NCBI GenBank assembly: GCA_036897095.1 | Contig: JAYMSP010001518.1 | Location: 1-31,308, forward strand | Reading direction: 5' to 3' | DNA length: 31,308 nucleotides | Source of the DNA: Plantago elongata | Lineage: Eukaryota; Streptophyta; Magnoliopsida; Lamiales; Plantaginaceae | In this document: one piece after another, positions 1 through 11,736 of the stretch | Layout of the letters: the number at the start of each line of letters is the position of its first letter | Numbering within the stretch: the stretch's first letter is position 1 | The notes under the pieces: model-generated | What the model saw: only the letters and a program-made list of their open reading frames with translations | Told to the model about the DNA's origin: nothing | Database searches by the model: none | Program-made: the position numbers and the translations under genes

Positions 1-315
1 ATAAAAGTATTCGTATTTTTTATTATAAATATCGTTATTTAAAAAAATAAATAATCAAATATAATGTAAAGAATCAAAGTCTAATTGAAAATAGTTTCGA
101 TTTTATTTTTAAAAAAAAGAACTTCGACATAAGAGGTGTTATAAACTTGACGTTTTGATTAAATATAATCATTTTATTAATAATATAAACATTTTAAATA
201 AAAGTATTAATAGTTTTTATTATAAATATCGTTATTTAAAAAAAATAATCAAATATCATGTAAAGAATCAAAGTCTAATTGAAAATAGTTTCGATTTTAT
301 TTTTAAAAAAAAAGG
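1..315. repeat. diverged AT-rich tandem duplication, period about 197 bp
   Basis: The block at 1-130 recurs at 198-315 with small indels. Both copies contain TATAAATATCGTTATTTAAA, then GTAAAGAATCAAAGTCTAAT, then a TTTCGATTTTATTTTTAAA run. The sequence between the copies (about 131-197) is not clearly duplicated. No coding potential is visible; short reading frames here are chance products of AT-rich DNA. It lies upstream of the acetyl-CoA synthetase promoter. The left edge may continue outside the window. Confidence 0.8.
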
Positions 316-438
316 ACCCGTGGATGATGGTGATAGGTGATGATAATAAAGCGTGGGTGTGATTGTTGATGGGTGGCGACGGAGATGCCAAGTAAGATTG
401 ATGGATTACATGATATTGTCAATCTGGGGGTGAATTTA

Positions 439-446
439 AATATATA
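439..446 (+). promoter_or_regulatory. possible TATA box of the acetyl-CoA synthetase gene
   Basis: A TTTAAATATATAG stretch lies about 200 bp before the first in-frame ATG (645). This would give a 5'UTR of roughly 170 bases. It is the best TATA-like match in the 320-644 interval, but AT-rich DNA makes the call weak. A small TACGT-type repeat at about 496-511 is the only other pattern in the interval. Confidence 0.35.
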
Positions 447-644
447 GTAGTACATAGTATGATCCAGTAAAATTGAAGCAACGAACAAAAAGGAGGTTAC
501 GTTACGTTACGTATCTTCTATCTATCAATCTATTCAATCCCACGAGGAAGAGGACTGAAGGAGAAGCAGTCAGCAGTCAGATGTGGCGGGCAATTTGTTA
601 TTAACGAAAAAGCAGCCAGGTAGAGAGATAGCTCAGAACGATCG

Positions 645-3600
645 ATGATGGCTCTTTCTTTCTACACCAGCAGCAACAGTAGTAGCAGCACTAGTCACCA
701 TCATTATTCTTCTTCTTCTTCTTCTTCATTACATGGAAGAGAAAGAGATGATCATCGCCACAGAGGCACTGCTATCCGGTTCAGTTTAGTAAAATCACCA
801 TCATCATCTACAACTCTTATTTCTACTAAAACAAGCACTGGTATTTTTCAACCACCGCCATTTCCGATATGGTCTTCCACCAATAGTAATAATTATTATT
901 TTAGTAATACTTATTATAATAATTATAATAATCACAATGACAATAATTACAAAAGTTATAGCAGCATCCTCCCCAAATTCAAGATTTCTACTAGGACTAT
1001 AATTATAAGTAATAGTTATAATAATCACTATAGACAGAAGAAGATTTGGAATTCAACTCTAGACTATAATAACTACTGTTACTCCTCCTCCTCCTCCTAC
1101 TACATTTCAATTTCAACGAGAAGAAGACCAGCGAAAATGGCGGACAATCATCTCCGGCACGTGGAGTCCATGGCGACTCTTCCTTCCGGTGCCGGAAACA
1201 TCCCTAGATTGAACGCCGTTATACTCGGCGAATCACTTGCTTCCGAGGAAGACGATCTTATTCTCCCCAACCCCAACTTCTCCAATCAGGCCCTTGTTCC
1301 CAACCCTACTAAGGTTAGCTTACCTTACCTACCTCTCTTGTTCATTAATTTATGTCCTTGTTGTTTTCAAATGTATGTAGCTTACCTATGTTGCAGTATC
1401 TCGAGATGTACAACCGGTCAATCTCTGATCCGGCTGCATTCTGGTCAGAGATTGCTTCATCCAACTTCTACTGGAAACAGAAATGGGATCACCCTGCTTG
1501 TACTGAAAATCTCGATGTTCGAAAGGGCAAAATCAACATTCAGGTCTATCATCTTAATAATTCATACTGTATATGCTACTAGTAGATTATTAGTTAGAAG
1601 ATATAATATACTCCTCCTTGCAATACAATGCTGTTGTTTGACTTGCACTATTTATCTACTCAATTGATCCATCAGTGGTTCAAGGGTGGGATTACAAATA
1701 TCTGCTACAACTGTTTGGATGCAAACATTGCTACTGGAAATGGTGATAAGACTGCTCTCCTTTGGGAAGGGAATGATCCTGGTTTTGATGATTCTTTGAC
1801 TTACAATCAACTCCTCCATAGAGTTTGCCAGCTTGCAAATTACTTGAAAGACATTGGTGTTTCCAAGGGCGATGCAGTTCTCATTTATCTACCCATGCTC
1901 ATGGAACTCCCTATAGCTATGCTTGCTTGTGCTCGTATTGGTGCTGTTCACTCGGTACTACTTGCTCGTTCCTCGTAATAGATCATGTGTTTCTTACTTG
2001 GATTCTTACTCTCAACTCAACACAAGCATAGCGCATATTAATTAGTAGTCGACTAATTATTATTATCATCAGGTTGTTTTTGCTGGATTCTCTTCTGAGG
2101 CTCTGGTTCAGAGGATCATGGATTGCAAGCCAAAGATTGTGATAACTTGCAATGCTGTTCGGCGAGGACCCAAGTCTATTCATCTCAAGGAAATAGTTGA
2201 CACTGCCCTAGCAGAATCTGCTCAGAATGGTGCAGTTGTTGGTGCGTGTAGGATTATATGACTTGCATCAAATTTATCATTTTAGTATAAACCATTTCTT
2301 TCTTGTGCACAAGAGGATCCTTATTATCTAACCACAGGGCTTCTGCATCTCAACTATTAGATGCTAATGTCCTTTTTATTAATTTACTTAAACTTGGTAA
2401 TCTGATCATATAACCTGCAAGCAAATATATGAACCTTCTAACACACTTGTTAATTATTTGATTTTGCAGATGTATGTTTGACCTACGCAAATGACTATGC
2501 CATGAAGAGGGAAAACACTGCGTGGGTGGAGGGAAGAGATACTTGGTGGCAGGTTGTACATCAGAAAAGCCATTATTGATTTTCTATTTTTATGTTATTA
2601 AAGGCACGCACAAGGGAAAACAATGTGCAAATACAAGTATACAACCATTAAGGAGATGCTTCAAATAGTAACTAGGCCTAATTGGATGATGAACAAGAGA
2701 AATTGCATGCTCTTGGAGCAAAGGCCACTATTCTAACTTCACTTGATGTTATGCTGTTATCAGTCAGGGATATTATGATTTTTCTTGCATCCAATTCTAC
2801 CTTCTCGAATCAGGGCATTTCTCTGAAATTGCTGGTTCGCATTTTGCACATGGCTAAATTCGTCCAAGATGATGGATATTTGTTGGTTATACAAAAGTTA
2901 AAGGTCCTTTTGCCACATTAATATTTGCTCAAGGCGTAGCCATAGAAAGTGTGAGGAAATTAACAGACCATCCTGCTCACACGCACACACACCTTGAACT
3001 CCATGCTAGATATCATTAATCTCAAAGTCTCGACTCTCGATGCTTTTTATGGACTTAAGAATTGCTTTCTTAGTTTACCAAGTCTTTTACCACACCAGCA
3101 CGAGCATAACCTGTTCAGTAACACCTATCCGTTGTACATACATATCTTGTTATTAATAACTGAGTGATGAAACCTTAGATAATCAATGTTCGTCAATCTC
3201 AAGTTTCTGCACCATACTCATGTATGACATCTATGTATTTTGCAGGATGTTGTCTCTAAATATCCAGAGACTTGCGATCCAGAGTGGCTCGATGCCGAGG
3301 ATCCTCTTTTCTTGCTATACACAAGTGGGAGTACCGGAAAGCCCAAGGTATCAAGAGTTTTTGTGGATGAAATATTCACATTTTTACTCAATTATCATAA
3401 GTTTCATTAAATCTGCTTTTGATTGTTTCATAAGGGGGTCATGCACACAACAGGAGGGTACATGGTGTATTCAGCTACGACATTTAAATATGCATTTGAC
3501 TATAAACCTTCAGACGTATACTGGTAAATGAGTAATGTACTATAGGAGCTTTTTGTTAGTGTTGATTTCGAAATTGATTTACCAAAGATGCTGATCTATC

Positions 3601-6600
3601 ACGACGGCAAATTCATACCTTCATTATTCAGGTGCACAGCTGACTGTGGTTGGATTACTGGCCACAGTTATGTCACATATGGACCTTTGCTGAATGGAGC
3701 AACCGTTGTGGTCTTTGAAGGGGTATGTTATATGTCATCTGATTAAATAAAATTGGATTGTTTTAATTAATGATACAATGCATGTGCTTGTCTTGTTATA
3801 TCAATTCATATTGGGCTCCGCTAAAATTAGTAGAATTCATCTCTCAGACATACTAACTCTAGATCAACACGACTATTACCCTATTAATCAGAATGTATAT
3901 CATGTTTACCACTGCAAGCATATATGATATGCACAAAATATTGTTACCTGATGCAACTTTGACCATCAAATCCATGGTCGACTTCTGCAGGCCCCTACTT
4001 ATCCTAATCCTGGACGTTGCTGGGAAATAGTTGACAAATACAAGGTGTCTATTTTCTATACGGCCCCAACATTAGTACGATCCTTGATGCGTGAAGGAGA
4101 CGAGGCAAGTCTATGATATGAAATGCTATGATGCCACTCTGTTACAGTTTCTTGAAATTACGTGTTATGATTGTGAATACAAGAATCACATTTGTTTTAT
4201 GTCCTATTATATCTTTCCAGTATCCTATTAACCATTTAATAAGATGTCAGTATTAAAGGGAGACAGAACTTTTGATTTTTCATCTCTAAGAACTCATTTT
4301 CTTGATTAAGATGTCCTTAGCTTCCTGTTCATGATTATATTCTCTGAAAGGGGCTTGGCTACTTTAATTGATTTGGTTTATCCTCTTCCTTTTACGCAAG
4401 TCAACACTTTTGAGATTTCCATAGGAAACTCCTTATGGCTCCATGTTCATCTTTGCTGTGTTTCTCTTTCTTACTTTAAGATTTACATTTCTGTTTTTTA
4501 GTTTTATGTTATTGAGTCTTCGTATAGTCTAAATCTATAAAATTACCTTAGAAATGTTAAGTTGTTGAAATGATAAGATTTTGACCATGACCTGGGTGAG
4601 TGTAGACCTTCAACTACTGAGGTGTTTAGTTATTACTAAAATTCGAAGTATTAACACAACTAAATGAAACCTCCTGTAGTCCAATAAAGTGAGCATTTGC
4701 TCATTGCTGTAACTTGGTTTCCAATATATTCAGTTGGAAAAATCCAACTGCTAATCTACCAGAACATGGTATACCAACTGTCTGAACTATTCAATAAGAA
4801 CAGCATAAAAGAAAGTCAACTCAGTAAGAATCAACATTATCATCTTGGTGACTTGGACAGTGGACTTTCAGAAATACGAGGCTGTCTACATTCTTACATT
4901 CTAAAGGATTATAATTAGAGGATAATCCCTCCATCCCAGACTCAATTTCCATTTGAGCTGAGCACGAATTTTGAGATTAAACATTGTAAATAATTAGATT
5001 TATTTAGAAACATATGTGTGATCATTCGTTTAATGTATTGGAAGTTGATATTGAGACAAACAAAGAAAAGAATTTGGGAAGTTGAGATTGGGACGGAGGG
5101 AGTATTATGCATTGGTATTGGTATCAAATGTCAAAGCTAATGTATGTATGTATGTAAAACTCACTGGTAATGATGTATGTATGTATGTGTATAGAGAATT
5201 CACTGGTACTGATGAGTCTAATAATCTCGCAAATTAATGAGACTATAGTTTACCTGTAAAACATTTCTTCATGACTTTTCAAATGTCCTATGAACTCCTG
5301 ATGATCGGTCAACTTGTTCTCTCCCATTAAAAAATTGACTTCAAGATTAATGAGAAGGAAAAACATACAAGTTCTCATATTCTAAATATTGCAGCATGTG
5401 ACCAAATACTCGCGCAAATCCTTGCGGGTCCTTGGCAGTGTGGGCGAACCCATCAATCCAAGCGCCTGGAGGTTTTCATCATGCCTTTTACATTCTCTTT
5501 ATCTTTATATATCTATTTGAAATTAGTGCAAGTATTTTCATGACACCGTGAAAGTAATATTCTAAAAGTAAACTATTCTACAGGTGGTTTTTCAATTTGG
5601 TTGGAGACTCAAGATGCCCCATTTCTGACACTTGGTGGCAAACAGAAACTGGGGGTTTCATGGTACATTTCTTTGTCTTGTGATTTTGGCCTAGTGAATC
5701 TACATGCAATGTACTTTGCAACGGCCCTGACCTCTGTCACCTACAGATAACTCCTTTGCCAGGTGCATGGCCACAGAAACCAGGTTCTGCTACCTTTCCT
5801 TTCTTTGGTGTCCAGGTAAAAAGAATGTGAATTCATTGTACTTGTATGCCACATATATCAAATCAGCAACTATTTACGCCTTCCTCTTACATGTTTCCTC
5901 CTAGTTTGTGAATGTTTGCGTTCTGCATATCAAATTTGAATAAGTTCAACCTCATAGATCTTTTTCTTTATAACAAACCCAGATGATTCTACCTAGGCAG
6001 TGCGTCACTATCTATTACATCCTTTGTTTTGATTTTTGGCCAAATTTAAGAAGTGAAGCAGACTTCAACGAGTTAACTTAAGCAATTCATCATCAGCCAT
6101 AATAAAAAAGTTGCAGTTGCTCTGTCTAGCTATGTGATCTTTCTAATTCTATTGAAAGCACTTAATTATAAGGTCAGTCACGCTAATGTATCTGGCATGA
6201 AATGATTTGTGGTTTTACCCCATTTTTTCTAATGTTGTATTTTCAAGGTACTGTGCTGGAGGATTCTTTTACCTTGTAGAATATGATGTGCTTCCTCTGA
6301 GCTATCTTTGATCTTGTTCAATTTCGTTCATTTTAATGCAGCCTGTTATAGTTGATGAGAAGGGAATCGAAATTGAAGGAGAATGCAGTGGGTATTTGTG
6401 TGTGAAAACCTCTTGGCCAGGAGCATTCCGGACACTATATGGAGATCATGAAAGATATGAAACAACATACTTCAGTGCCTTCCCGGGCTATTATTTTAGT
6501 GGGGATGGTTGCAGCAGGTGCTTCTGTTGTTGGGAAAAACACTTATTCTTGTCATGTTTGTCTGTGCATCCTGTTTGCACACACACCTGTGCTTCTTGTT

Positions 6601-8143
6601 TGTCTCTTCCTCAGTTTGTTACACTGTTCCTCACTTATTAGTTATTACTGACCAAAAACAATCTCTCTTGGTAATTGTAGGGACAAGGATGGTTACCACT
6701 GGCTCACAGGCAGAGTTGATGATGTCATTAATGTCAGGTATGACACGTTGCGGCATCTTCTTGTGTATCAAACTTAAATTTGCAGACATAAACAAGTCTC
6801 TGTAAAACCTGGGTTCGTTATGTCTTACTTCTAGGTAGGGTATAATAGCACACCAGTTTAAGGTCTATATCTGGCCGGAAAATGAATTTTTTATGATCAC
6901 AAGATGGAACTTTCAGTTATTTAGTTCCAAACAGTTATTAATGTTTTCTACTTTACTCATGACACGCAGCGGTCATCGGATCGGCACAGCAGAAGTTGAA
7001 TCTGCCTTAGTTTCGCATCCTCAGTGTGCTGAAGCTGCTGTTGTTGGCGTTGATCATGAGGTACTTTAAAAAAAATTATCCATCTTTTGCTCAGCCTAAA
7101 ATCTATCCAGTAATCAGTTTAATCGCCTAAAAATCGTTTTCAGGTTAAAGGACAGGGCATATATGCGTTTGTTACTCTTGTTGAAGGCGTTCCTTACAGT
7201 GAGGATCTACGGAAAAGTCTTATCCTAGCTGTGAGGAAGCAGGTACATCAAAGTTCTTTCATCCAAACAAATTTATGTATATTAATTGGATATTCATTCT
7301 CTTACTATATAGCCAGCGGTGCAAATAGTAAAGATGTAATAATAGGTAATAGCGTCTCAGTAACAGGTTATAGTTCTAGCTTGAACTATATATTGTCCCC
7401 AATAGAACCAAAACCGTGTAACCATCTTGAATACATCCTGAGCATGAAGCCTTTACTCAAACAGTAGTAATTTTTTTAAACTCCTGATTATATCGGCTTA
7501 CATGGGTCAAGTAAATATTTATTGTGAGTGCAGCTACTTATTTAGACTCTGGTGAGTATCATCTAAACGTTTAGTCCATTACTGTGTTACAACTTTTACA
7601 GACATTATTATTTATTACTCACTGTTTTACCAGTAGAGCAGTAATACCTGTGAAAACCATTTTACAAGGGGGTGAATTAATTATAACATACTAGCTGTGG
7701 AACTCTGCAAAATAAAAGGCAGACTGCTATAAGCTCCTAAAAACCAATAGGGTAAAGAACCTACATGATGAAGTTTAGAGTTAGAGTGCATGTATTTAAG
7801 GTCACATATTCAAAATTTGACTTCTTCTGGAGGTGAAGATGGTAGGTAGGTTGTTGAAGGAAGGAACGGGTAGTACTTAACCTGCATAGATGTTTGGCAT
7901 GTTTTATGATTGTGTATAAGTAACTCTAATCTTCTGATACTTCTACTTTGTCTTTAGATTGGAGCATTTGCATCACCTGACAAAATCCACTGGGCTCCTG
8001 GCCTTCCAAAGACAAGAAGTGGAAAGATAATGAGACGAATTTTAAGGAAAATTGCAGCGAGGCAACTAGATGAGCTTGGTGATACAAGCACACTCGCAGA
8101 TCCTGGTGTAGTTGATCAGCTTATTTCACTTGCTGATCATTGA
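645..8143 (+). CDS. ACS: acetyl-CoA synthetase, plastid type (17 exons)
   Basis: It makes acetyl-CoA from acetate, ATP and CoA via acetyl-AMP, feeding plastid or glyoxysomal acetate. Exons read as 645-1313, 1397-1543, 1676-1954, 2073-2241, 2470-2552, 3246-3347, 3435-3523, 3632-3722, 3991-4104, 5395-5471, 5584-5662, 5747-5815, 6342-6517, 6681-6737, 6970-7060, 7144-7242 and 7958-8143. Phases agree at every junction and give 858 residues. Motifs in order: [10 protein letters not shown] (474-483, ATP loop), WQTETGG (to 631), YFSGDG (Asp711), [15 protein letters not shown] (to 737) and PKTRSGK, whose Lys820 is the adenylation and acetylation-regulated lysine. Family knowledge: Arabidopsis ACS is about 743 residues. 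The excess is a Ser/Asn/Tyr-rich leader of 164 residues before Met165 (1137); that Met is an alternative start. Intron 9 is GC-AG. The core looks intact. Confidence 0.95.
690..1100 (+). repeat. coding simple-sequence tracts in the synthetase leader
   Basis: Exon 1 holds successive trinucleotide-like tracts: AGCAG/CAT, then TTC repeats at about 708-728, a long TAATTATAATAA-type tract at about 885-950, and CTC repeats at about 1084-1098. They are translated as runs of Ser, Asn and Tyr. The reading frame stays open throughout, although frame-shifting lengths would be easy to produce. This suggests that the frame is either used or young. Confidence 0.75.
4925..5102. mobile_element. Stowaway-like (Tc1/mariner-derived) MITE in synthetase intron 9
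   Basis: The left end reads TCCCTCCATCCCAGACTC and the right end GAGATTGGGACGGAGGGAG, an inverted pair matching the Stowaway CTCCCTCCGTCCC terminus. TA flanks both ends (4923-4924 and 5103-5104), the expected target-site duplication. Length is about 178 bp and the interior is AT-rich with no coding capacity. The good termini suggest moderate age. Confidence 0.85.
5135..5220. repeat. duplicated TATG microsatellite unit
   Basis: Two copies of a segment of about 46-48 bp, each beginning with a short ATGT/TATG run and followed by a CTCACTGGTAATGATG-like or TTCACTGGTACTGATG-like sequence, lie just downstream of the Stowaway element in intron 9. No function is apparent. Confidence 0.7.
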
Positions 8144-8867
8144 TTTCGAATCAGCACAGGCTCATGCAATATGTAGGCATAGCTATGCACAGCACATCCA
8201 TAGTCGCTGGAACAATAATTTTCAAATTTCCCTACAATTTACAACTGCCCAAATGTCCTCTTGTTATTTCGTTATTTATGTTGGCAGTCTATCACCAGAC
8301 ACCAGTATTGCAAGTATAGAAAGAAAAAGACCAAAGAATCTCAAAGACGTCTGTAACAGTTATATAGGTTATTAAATCACATACTTGCCGAGTGAGGCAA
8401 TCATGACTTGGGTCTCTTTCGAGTTTTGAATATATATTCATTTGATTAGAAAGTTTTGTTGAGATGGAATACAGCACCAGGAGAAAAACAATCTGATTTT
8501 GTGAGATATAATCGAGTCCAGGAAATGGAAACTACAGGTCTGATTATATCTCTGAAATCATCCTGGGAGCAATTATATGGACCTAAAAAGATACCTCAAT
8601 CAATGTATACTAATTTTGTCTACTTAATTTTACCCTTCACGGGAGGGATACTCACTAAGCATTCCACATTAACGGAATGGAAACAATTGCCACTTAAAAC
8701 AATAAAATGGTGGAAAACAATCTTACTCCATGTATTGTTTGGTTAGTTTACATTTTTAAGGAGAAATGGTTTTATAACATAAAACATACAAATGCTCATT
8801 CAAGCGTAGCAACATACAATCGCATGGCAATGGCAGGAGAAGAGCTCAGTTGCATTGCGGCTAACAC
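8144..8867. other. convergent 3' intergenic region, synthetase to glutaredoxin
   Basis: This 724-bp gap holds the 3'UTR of the plus-strand synthetase and of the minus-strand glutaredoxin. Reading frames such as 8112-8375 and 8456-8746 show no recognisable protein features and have no splice context. I see no RNA gene or transposon here. Confidence 0.6.
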
Positions 8868-11632
8868 TTAGGAGCACATTGCTTTCTCCATCTGTTCCTG
8901 TAACTCCCCACTCTTGTATGCCTCTGTTTCACATGGAATTTATAAGATTCTATTAATGTAAAAGCCTGAATTTATATGAAGTAAAAGCAAGTACAGTCTC
9001 AACCCAAAACCAAAACCACTCTTATGGCGTCCATACATAGGCAACTCATTTGTTTCTTGCATTCCACTTTTCCAAAATATCTCCAAATAACTTCCCCAAT
9101 TATGAATTTGTTTAGCAAAACTAGCTAATAAAGTAACTAGTATTTGATAAGTTAGATGGACTTTTCTACGAACAGGCAAAAAAACTTAAAAAATTAACAT
9201 ATTTATTTCGTTAGATTTCAAAATACTAAAATAAAAATAAGGTAATTCTAAACAAAATATTATTTTATTTTTTACAATATTTTAAAAGGCAAATTTGATT
9301 TTTTTATCAATATGTGTATTTTTCTAAGTTAAATATTCATATGGTGATAGGGCGCCTGTTGCCGTTAAATTTAAAATATTTTTAAAAATAAAATAATATT
9401 TTTTTAGAATTACTTATTTTTATTTTGGTATTTTGAAATCTAACGAAATAAATATGTTAATTTTTTAATTTTTTGCCTGTTGTCAGGCAGGGCAAACCGT
9501 AGGAAATCCCTAGTTAGTTATTTACAAAAGTGTTTAGTAGTATACCAATTAGCTGCCAAGCTAGTTGATTTGTTAAATATGGCATGTGGAAACAAAATAG
9601 ATAAAGTTTTCCCAAAAACCTGCTAGTGGAGGAGGATTGGGTAAGGATAAGAGAGATAGTGCTAAAAGATATCATTTAATTTTAATGTTGAATGAACCAT
9701 TCCTTGTTTTTCGAAACAATCCTTATCTTTTTTATAGCTTTATGGGCAAGTTTATCTAATCAGTAAGTATATCAGCTGCCAGCTAGGCATAAATGAATCA
9801 GATAAGCTCATCGAGCTGATAAACTTGTGCTAATCAAAGCCTATATAGACCAATCATTATAAGCTTACACAAAGAAATATGGGAGACCGATGGTTGGGAG
9901 CAGAGGGCTTAGGCCAAATGGATATGTGACTCCGTTATATCTTGTCTTACATTCTCAATGTTCTTGCTCCTTATGTTACATGTAAAGTATAACATGATAG
10001 ACACAAGAGTGAGAGACTGTTAGCATCCATGAGCAATTTGTTGACTTTTAATGGGATCTTAAACCTTAGTATACTAGAAATACCATCACATTAGTACAAG
10101 ATCGCACACTAAATTCTTTAATGCTTCGCACATCCCACTCAATTCTTTAATGCTTCGCACATCCCACTCAATTCTTTACATCTCTAATTCTATATGTTAT
10201 TAGTCTGCCACTCAAACACAAACATGAATATATTCTCCAAAACAACCATGCACAAAGCAAATGCAAAGATATCTTTGGGCTGGGGGGACATGCTATCATA
10301 TCAGTACTGTTAGCTTTAAGGATATCAGAAACATTAGACAAAAGAAGATACTCACCTACGGTAATGTCACAGCCACCATAGAATTCACCATCAATATATA
10401 ATTGTGGAAAAGTGGGCCAGCTGGAATACTCTTTCAGTCCCTGACGCAAAAGCTCATTCTCCAAAATATTTATTGTTTCAAATGGTACATTCAGAGAGTT
10501 GAGTATCTGCACAACAGTGTGGGAGAATCCACACTGTGGGAAGTCCTTTGTTCCTTTCATAAATAGAATTACTTTATGTGAGGTGACAACTTTATCCAAG
10601 GTGGTCTTGAGTTCCGGAGTTAGGGCTGCATCGACACAAAGAAAGACCAATTACTTGTGATATGTCTAAAACAAGTTGTAACTTATGGCTAATATAGCTA
10701 TGTTTATCAAACTAGTTGAGAGCTTATTAAGTAGCTGAACTAGAGCTATAATAAGCTAGTCGTTCTAATGGAGGTGTTGAGTAAATTAGTTGATTTGCTA
10801 AATGTAGTATCCTCTCCATCTGTCCCAAAGAAGTTGATACACTATCCACTTTAGGTTCACCTCCATCCCGAAGAAGATACGTTTTCCATTTAGGTGTACC
10901 GTAGAGCATATGAGCTTCATAAATTACTGTAAATGAATCTCCTCACATTAAAATGACTCATTTGCCAACTTATCCTGTTTTCTCATTTACTTTAAACACC
11001 TAAACTGCAAACCCACCCAACATATATAAAAACAAACCAACAAGTTTATGAGCTACCAACATTTTGGTTAAATGGTCAGATAATGCTATCCACATCAAAG
11101 GCAAAATCATATATAGAATATACATGAGAGAATCAAGGGGTAAACATCTTAATGGCTTGCGAAAGAGTAGTTTGAGATTCACATATGTGATTGAGAGCAT
11201 TTTAGAAACATATACATGCCCAACTAAGATGGGATTGTCCACATGAAATGAATACAAATTATTCCGATATGAAAGTGAAAACATGATCTGGCTAGTGACC
11301 CTTCCTTAATTGAGATGCAAAATAGCTTTGTTAAACCACTCAACTGAAATTAAGATTAGGAAAAGTAATCTTGTAAGTTAATTAGAGGAAGGAAATATAA
11401 GGAATGAAAAAGAGGAGAGATTGTAACCTGCAAAACATGTGATGGAGGTTGACCGAGGAGTAGTACTAGTGGATGGGGTGAAGGAAGAAGAAGAAAAAGA
11501 AGGAGGTTTGGGTAAGCTGCTTGTATTATTGAAAACAACTCTTCTTCTGCTCACGGTAACCATCGAAGATGACCATCGGAAACCTGAAGATGCCGCCGTA
11601 GCAACTTGTAAATTCGACAACGACGACGACAT
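8868..11632 (-). CDS. GRXS14: plastid monothiol glutaredoxin, CGFS type (GRXS14/GRXcp-like)
   Basis: Single-domain class II glutaredoxins bind a glutathione-ligated 2Fe-2S cluster and pass it to plastid iron-sulfur targets. Minus-strand exons are 11428-11632, 10356-10625 and 8868-8923, 176 residues in total. Junctions are phase-consistent: TTTTGCAG|GTTACA, then CGTAG|GTGAGT, then AAACAG|AGGCATAC. The last 56-nt exon lies 1432 bp from exon 2 and encodes EAYKSGELQEQMEKAMCS, matching the family C-terminus. Residues 1-66 are Ser/Thr/Arg-rich with few acids, a good transit peptide. Then comes ALTPELKTTLDKVV, the active site CGFS at 100-103, the WPTFPQLY cis-Pro loop and GGCDIT. Length is close to that of Arabidopsis GRXS14 (about 173). 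The gene is convergent with the synthetase. Intron 2 contains a foldback MITE and intron 1 a degraded Stowaway. Nothing looks broken. Confidence 0.95.
9158..9509. mobile_element. foldback MITE, copy A (in glutaredoxin intron 2)
   Basis: The two arms are long inverted repeats. The left arm runs GGACTTTTCTACG, AACAGGCAAAAAA, AACATATTTATTTCGTTAGA and onward. The right arm is its reverse complement, ending GCAGGGCAAACCGTAGGAAATCC. The centre is GGTGATAGGGCGCCTG. There is no coding capacity. The arms are unequal: the right terminus has about 12 extra bases and the interior is shorter than in copy B. Flanks AGTTAGAT and AGTTAGTT are suggestive but not a clean target-site duplication, so I do not assign a superfamily. 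Confidence 0.75.
10112..10178. repeat. 29-bp direct tandem repeat
   Basis: The unit AATTCTTTAATGCTTCGCAC plus ATCCCACTC occurs at 10112 and 10141, and a truncated third copy starts at 10170. The two full copies appear identical, so the duplication is recent. It sits in glutaredoxin intron 2, about 180 bp from the donor of exon 2. Confidence 0.9.
10808..10998. mobile_element. degraded Stowaway-like MITE fragment (glutaredoxin intron 1)
   Basis: TATCCTCTCCATCTGTCCC resembles a Stowaway left terminus. About 45 bp later a second CACCTCCATCCCGAAGAAG appears, and the following TTTCCATTTAGGTGTACC and AAAATGACTCATTTGCC strings are typical MITE interior. I found no matching right terminus, so this is a fragment or a nested pair and the right edge is approximate. 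Confidence 0.4.
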
Positions 11633-11661
11633 TTCTTTCTTTCTTTCTTTCTTTCTTTCTT
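11633..11661. repeat. TTTC/GAAA microsatellite in the glutaredoxin 5'UTR
   Basis: About seven TTTC units lie immediately upstream of the glutaredoxin start codon. On the minus strand this is a GAAA-type purine tract ending at the ATG. Length variation here could affect the leader directly. Confidence 0.85.
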
Positions 11662-11736
11662 GTGGTTGTTGATGATTCGATTCAATTCAATTCGATTCAA
11701 TAGATCGATCGCCTAATCAACAACACATCGCACCAC

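Larger units (their letters stand above)
4105..5394 (+). other. GC-AG intron 9 of the acetyl-CoA synthetase gene
   Basis: Exon 9 ends GGAGACGAG and is followed by GCAAGTCT. The next exon begins CATGTGACCAAATAC after TTGCAG. Joining at GC keeps the frame and gives [15 protein letters not shown], which matches the family through this region. No GT donor nearby does so. The site fits the known plant GC-AG class, where strong AG|GCAAGT compensates for the GC. The intron is 1290 bp and carries a Stowaway-like MITE and TATG repeats. Confidence 0.85.

Noticed and set aside
8456-8746. A 96-residue plus-strand frame downstream of the synthetase
   Set aside because: No domain, poor composition, and it lies between two convergent 3' ends; best seen as UTR or spacer.
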